Assembly (NCBI GenBank): GCA_014607495.2
Contig: CP053153.1
Location: 1,054,001 to 1,118,000 of the forward strand
Length of the DNA: 64,000 nt
Reading direction: 5' to 3'
From: Carposina sasakii
Taxonomy: Eukaryota; Arthropoda; Insecta; Lepidoptera; Carposinidae
Below, one piece after another: positions 60,832 to 64,000 of this stretch (positions are counted from its first letter, which is position 1; the number at the start of each line of letters is the position of its first letter). Made by a program: the position numbers and the translations under genes. The notes below the pieces were generated by a model. The model had not been told where the DNA came from. It was given only the letters and a program-made list of their open reading frames with translations, and ran no database searches.

Positions 60832-62094
60832 ATGTTCAGCACCAATTTCGATGATTACTGCGACTTTAACGACAGTATATGCAGCGATGATTCAGGATTC
60901 GAAAGGTCCTATGCCGACTCCCTTGGAACACCCACTTCTCTAACTGGAACGCCTCAGAAGCGCGACACCTCAGACCTCGGAATATCGCTCACTCCAACAA
61001 AAGATTCCCATGTAAGAAGGAAATTATTCAGCGATGAATTCCAATATAATAATCCGGTTACCGATATCAAGCCGATTGCAGCAGATTTTCAATCCATCAA
61101 TAATACGTCGACACCTATCAAAGGATACAAAGCCAAAGATACTACTAAACCGAAGAGAAAATACGCAAATGGGAAAAACAGAGTTACAAGATGTAAGAGT
61201 CCATCTCAAATACTGCGGATTAAGAGAAATAGAAGAATGAAAGCTAACGATAGAGAAAGAAATAGAATGCATATGTTGAACGAAGCTTTGGACAGGCTAA
61301 GGTGCGTCTTACCGACTTTCCCAGAAGACACGAAACTTACGAAAATAGAAACCTTGAGATTTGCACACAATTATATTTTTGCGTTGGGTCAAACTTTACA
61401 CTCCCTTGATAGTATAAGTTCTGGTCAAACACCAACCGAAGGTTTAGCATTTAATTATGAAAACCTGCAAAACAACCCTATAAATGGAGAAAAGATAACA
61501 AAAGATGCTTTCAGAGACATGTTCTCTTTGCCAAATAAATCTGACGAATACAATGGAGACTACAAAAATTTCCAGGGATTTAGTAAACCTTTTCCAAATG
61601 GATCTAATTTCTTGCAAACTTCCGAAGGTGTACTCATTAATGTTGGTAATGTAACAGTGTCGGTAAATAATAAGGGAGGAAACTGTATCACTTCGACGAC
61701 TGGAAGTGGATTCTTCAGTCATCCATCAAGCTTTGGAGAAGATATGATAATCCCGAATCACTGTAATCAACGAAACTATGTACCAATAAACTACAACGAT
61801 GCACCGTACGATACAGGACCACAAATTGCAACAGTAGAGTATTTCAATGAGAAAAAGTATGAAATTTTCAAGAATGCATTCGAAAATGCCAAGAACAGAA
61901 AGTTTCCGAAAACTCCAACCTTTTGTACAAATGCAAATTATGGTGATTATAGTAATAATAATATATATGGTTATGATAGATCTTGTTATAACGGTGACAA
62001 TAGTTATTTCCAGAATAATTATTATCAAGCTGAACAAAGATGTTATAGAGATTATTATAATAGGAATAATACTATTGTAAACGCTCAAATATAG
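60832..62094 (+). CDS. tap: bHLH transcription factor, neurogenin/Tap type
   Basis: 420-residue nuclear protein. The bHLH domain lies at about residues 135-192: a basic region with NDRERNRMH, helix 1 to [10 protein letters not shown], then helix 2 with [16 protein letters not shown]. This pattern is typical of the neurogenin family, whose Drosophila member is tap (biparous), a neural factor that binds E-box DNA as a heterodimer with Daughterless. The N-terminus is Ser/Asp/Thr rich and the C-terminus Asn/Tyr rich. The whole coding sequence sits in one exon that begins at 60816 after a CAG acceptor behind a T-rich tract, so at least one 5' UTR exon lies upstream. The tap assignment is by motif; a sister atonal-superfamily gene is less likely. 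Confidence 0.88.
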   Translation: MFSTNFDDYCDFNDSICSDDSGFERSYADSLGTPTSLTGTPQKRDTSDLGISLTPTKDSHVRRKLFSDEFQYNNPVTDIKPIAADFQSINNTSTPIKGYKAKDTTKPKRKYANGKNRVTRCKSPSQILRIKRNRRMKANDRERNRMHMLNEALDRLRCVLPTFPEDTKLTKIETLRFAHNYIFALGQTLHSLDSISSGQTPTEGLAFNYENLQNNPINGEKITKDAFRDMFSLPNKSDEYNGDYKNFQGFSKPFPNGSNFLQTSEGVLINVGNVTVSVNNKGGNCITSTTGSGFFSHPSSFGEDMIIPNHCNQRNYVPINYNDAPYDTGPQIATVEYFNEKKYEIFKNAFENAKNRKFPKTPTFCTNANYGDYSNNNIYGYDRSCYNGDNSYFQNNYYQAEQRCYRDYYNRNNTIVNAQI

Positions 62095-62150
62095 TTTATG
62101 GTTTATTATAGAAAGTAAAATATATTTTATACATTAGTAAATTCAAAGAC

Positions 62151-62156
62151 AATAAA
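62151..62156 (+). promoter_or_regulatory. Polyadenylation signal of the bHLH gene
   Basis: AATAAA 57 bases after the stop codon; a second one lies at 62305-62310. Confidence 0.5.
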
Positions 62157-62329
62157 TTGTATACAAATTATTTTTCTACACATATCAGTCAGTAAAAATA
62201 TAATTTGTAAGATATAAAAAATTTAAGGACACAGAAACTTAAGTAAATAATGTATTGTAAAATAACTATTTTTCTAGTCATTTTGTAAAAGAATTTTGTA
62301 ATATAATAAAAAATTTTCGGAATAAGCTT

Positions 62330-64000
62330 TTCATTACCTCCTTTTTTTAAAGTACGTTATTCAATACAGTACCACAGTAAAAAGCTATAACCGTTTGCAA
62401 TCAAACAGAAAGAGAAAGCATTACACTTGATCTGCCACCATGTAATAATAACAGAAAGAGTCATGAATATAAATCAAATTGGAACAAAGCCGGCTAAAGA
62501 GCGAAAACTAGTGAATAGGCACCCCTGCGCAGGCGCATTGTTAAGCATTTTGGTGCCAAACGGGCCTCTATGGACTGGCAATAGGATCGATTGGAATTTT
62601 GTGGGGAAATAATAGGGGCACCCGTCAGTATCGAGTTACGAAAACTAATGTTTACTTTGAAAATTCGTTACGGCTTTTATAGTTTGTGATCCGATTGTAG
62701 TGACCGATTTTATACCTTATCTATTTTGAGGAATCCTGTATAGCTCACCAGGAATGATGGAGATATTAAATAGATCAAAGAAAAATATATTTTTTTTTAT
62801 TGCTATACTTACATAATATTATATGCTTGTCAAAGCAAAAACCAGAATAACAGTAAATATTTTTTTAAAACTCATTATTATTTTACTGATATATGAACCC
62901 ACAAATAATAATACTCACCGCCTGACTCCGAAATATTTCTTACCAATATCATTGATTGAAAGATACGAATGTATCAGACCTGCTTTTAATTTTCATCTTT
63001 CTAATAAACAGAAGTTAGTACATACAGTTTATACAATAGAGGCAATTGAGTGTTTTGATGAAGCTGATCACAAAAGGCAAATTTTATGCTATGCGTATTT
63101 GGTTAGATTGTCTAACAAATTTCATTTTATTCCATGATTGCAATGTTTAGGGTGAGCATTTTACTTACAAATCTTTATAAAATTATCAATAAAGAAAATG
63201 GAAAAAATTCTTCACCCGAGTGGGAATCGAACCCACGACCACTGCAAACCGTGCCAGCCGCAATAACCACTAAGCCACCGGGTCAATTACTCGGATGACG
63301 AATTTTACCATCTCTTTTCTAAATTACATATTGGCAACGTTATTCTTCATCCCGATAGCAATACACTAGCCAAATCTCGGCAAACAAAGCTGAATCCTTC
63401 AGCACAATGTTTAAAGATGAAACGATCAACCATAACCTAACCTAACCTAACGGATTATATTAATGAAGAAGAGTTTTTATAAATTTATCTTAGTCAAGAT
63501 ATTATATATTATAAAATTATTAATAAAGAAAATGGAAAAAATTCTTCACCCGAGTGGGAATAATTTCACTAGATTGTATGAATCAATGCAGGAAATGAAA
63601 TCAAATAAAACCGAGCTTATTTCACAACGGAAGCCAAGTGCACCTGGAAAGTTAATAGAAATAATGCGTAACATTAAATTATATGACAAATCTGTGTTTT
63701 AGTCACGCGCATGTCACGCGTCACCACGCATAATATTACTTGTGAGAGGATACAGGAAATTGAGTTTTTATTTTTAATAAGACCCGCCCTTTTTGAAGTG
63801 TAATTAGGTCCCGGAATCGATTTTATATTGTTTCACTGAGATTTAAATTATTTACATGGGAACCTATAGAATTAGTATGTGCGTGTATTTCCTTCGCTTC
63901 CTTTGCTGGCTCAAATTTTTCTCTTTTATCGACTTTCTCTTTTTTCACCTCAAATAATGTCGTCACAAAATTCCATAGTATCCTGTTACGATTGTTTCTA
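62330..64000. other. Downstream of the bHLH gene: non-coding, one repeat unit
   Basis: No gene supported. Apart from the tRNA-like unit at 63176-63561, I see only AT-rich DNA. Confidence 0.6.
63176..63561 (-). repeat. tRNA-like repeat unit with 52-bp direct terminal repeats
   Basis: 63176-63227 recurs at 63510-63561 with one mismatch, 334 bp apart. The tRNA-like part is at about 63217-63285 on the minus strand. The second copy is cut off in the middle of the B-box-like motif. Confidence 0.8.

Noticed and set aside
1..64000. CRISPR arrays, bacterial operons, riboswitches
   Set aside because: None seen; the intron-rich genes and retroelements show this is animal nuclear DNA.

Overview
This is a 64 kb piece of an intron-containing, AT-rich animal nuclear genome. 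The gene families, the style of the introns and the dense interspersed repeats point to a moth or butterfly (Lepidoptera); that is an inference, and I cannot name the species. Repeat types include tRNA-derived SINE-like elements, RTE-like tails, MITEs, and BEL and Gypsy elements. There are six host genes; the rest is mobile-element sequence and non-coding DNA.

Layout. (1) 2105-13612, plus strand: a 23-coding-exon transmembrane cadherin, best matched to Cadherin-87A. All its exons splice in frame to 1,821 residues once two small insertions (exons 4 and 10) are set aside. A 131-bp hairpin lies in its 3' UTR. (2) 13.8-18.3 kb: repeats only. (3) 18315-19316, plus strand: a single-exon short-chain dehydrogenase. 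(4) 19.9-35.5 kb, minus strand: a tandem cluster of three alpha-esterase-type carboxylesterases (A, B and C, in coordinate order) with identical intron positions but different N-termini and C-termini. A 5'-truncated non-LTR retrotransposon nested in a small palindromic repeat sits upstream of esterase A. (5) 38610-46477: a young, apparently complete BEL/Pao LTR retrotransposon on the minus strand (LTRs near-identical, 5-bp target duplication AGGGA, tRNA-Tyr primer site), inserted in a tRNA-like repeat. (6) 46936-47245: a non-autonomous hAT-like element. (7) 51714-56000: a Gypsy-type LTR element with 438-bp LTRs and a 4-bp TACA duplication. Its interior is a patchwork carrying protease, reverse transcriptase and integrase-tail pieces twice, and its gag start codon lies inside the LTR. 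(8) 60832-62094, plus strand: a bHLH transcription factor of the neurogenin/tap type.

The host genes show no operon-like or pathway relation to each other. The esterase trio is one tandem duplication family; the cadherin, the dehydrogenase and the bHLH gene are independent. Nothing here is a clearly new molecular system. The observations most worth following up are the mosaic Gypsy element with gag starting in its LTR, the diverged active site of esterase B, the histidine-rich tail of esterase A, the 3' UTR hairpin and frame breaks of the cadherin, and a tRNA-like repeat that occurs as head-to-tail units.
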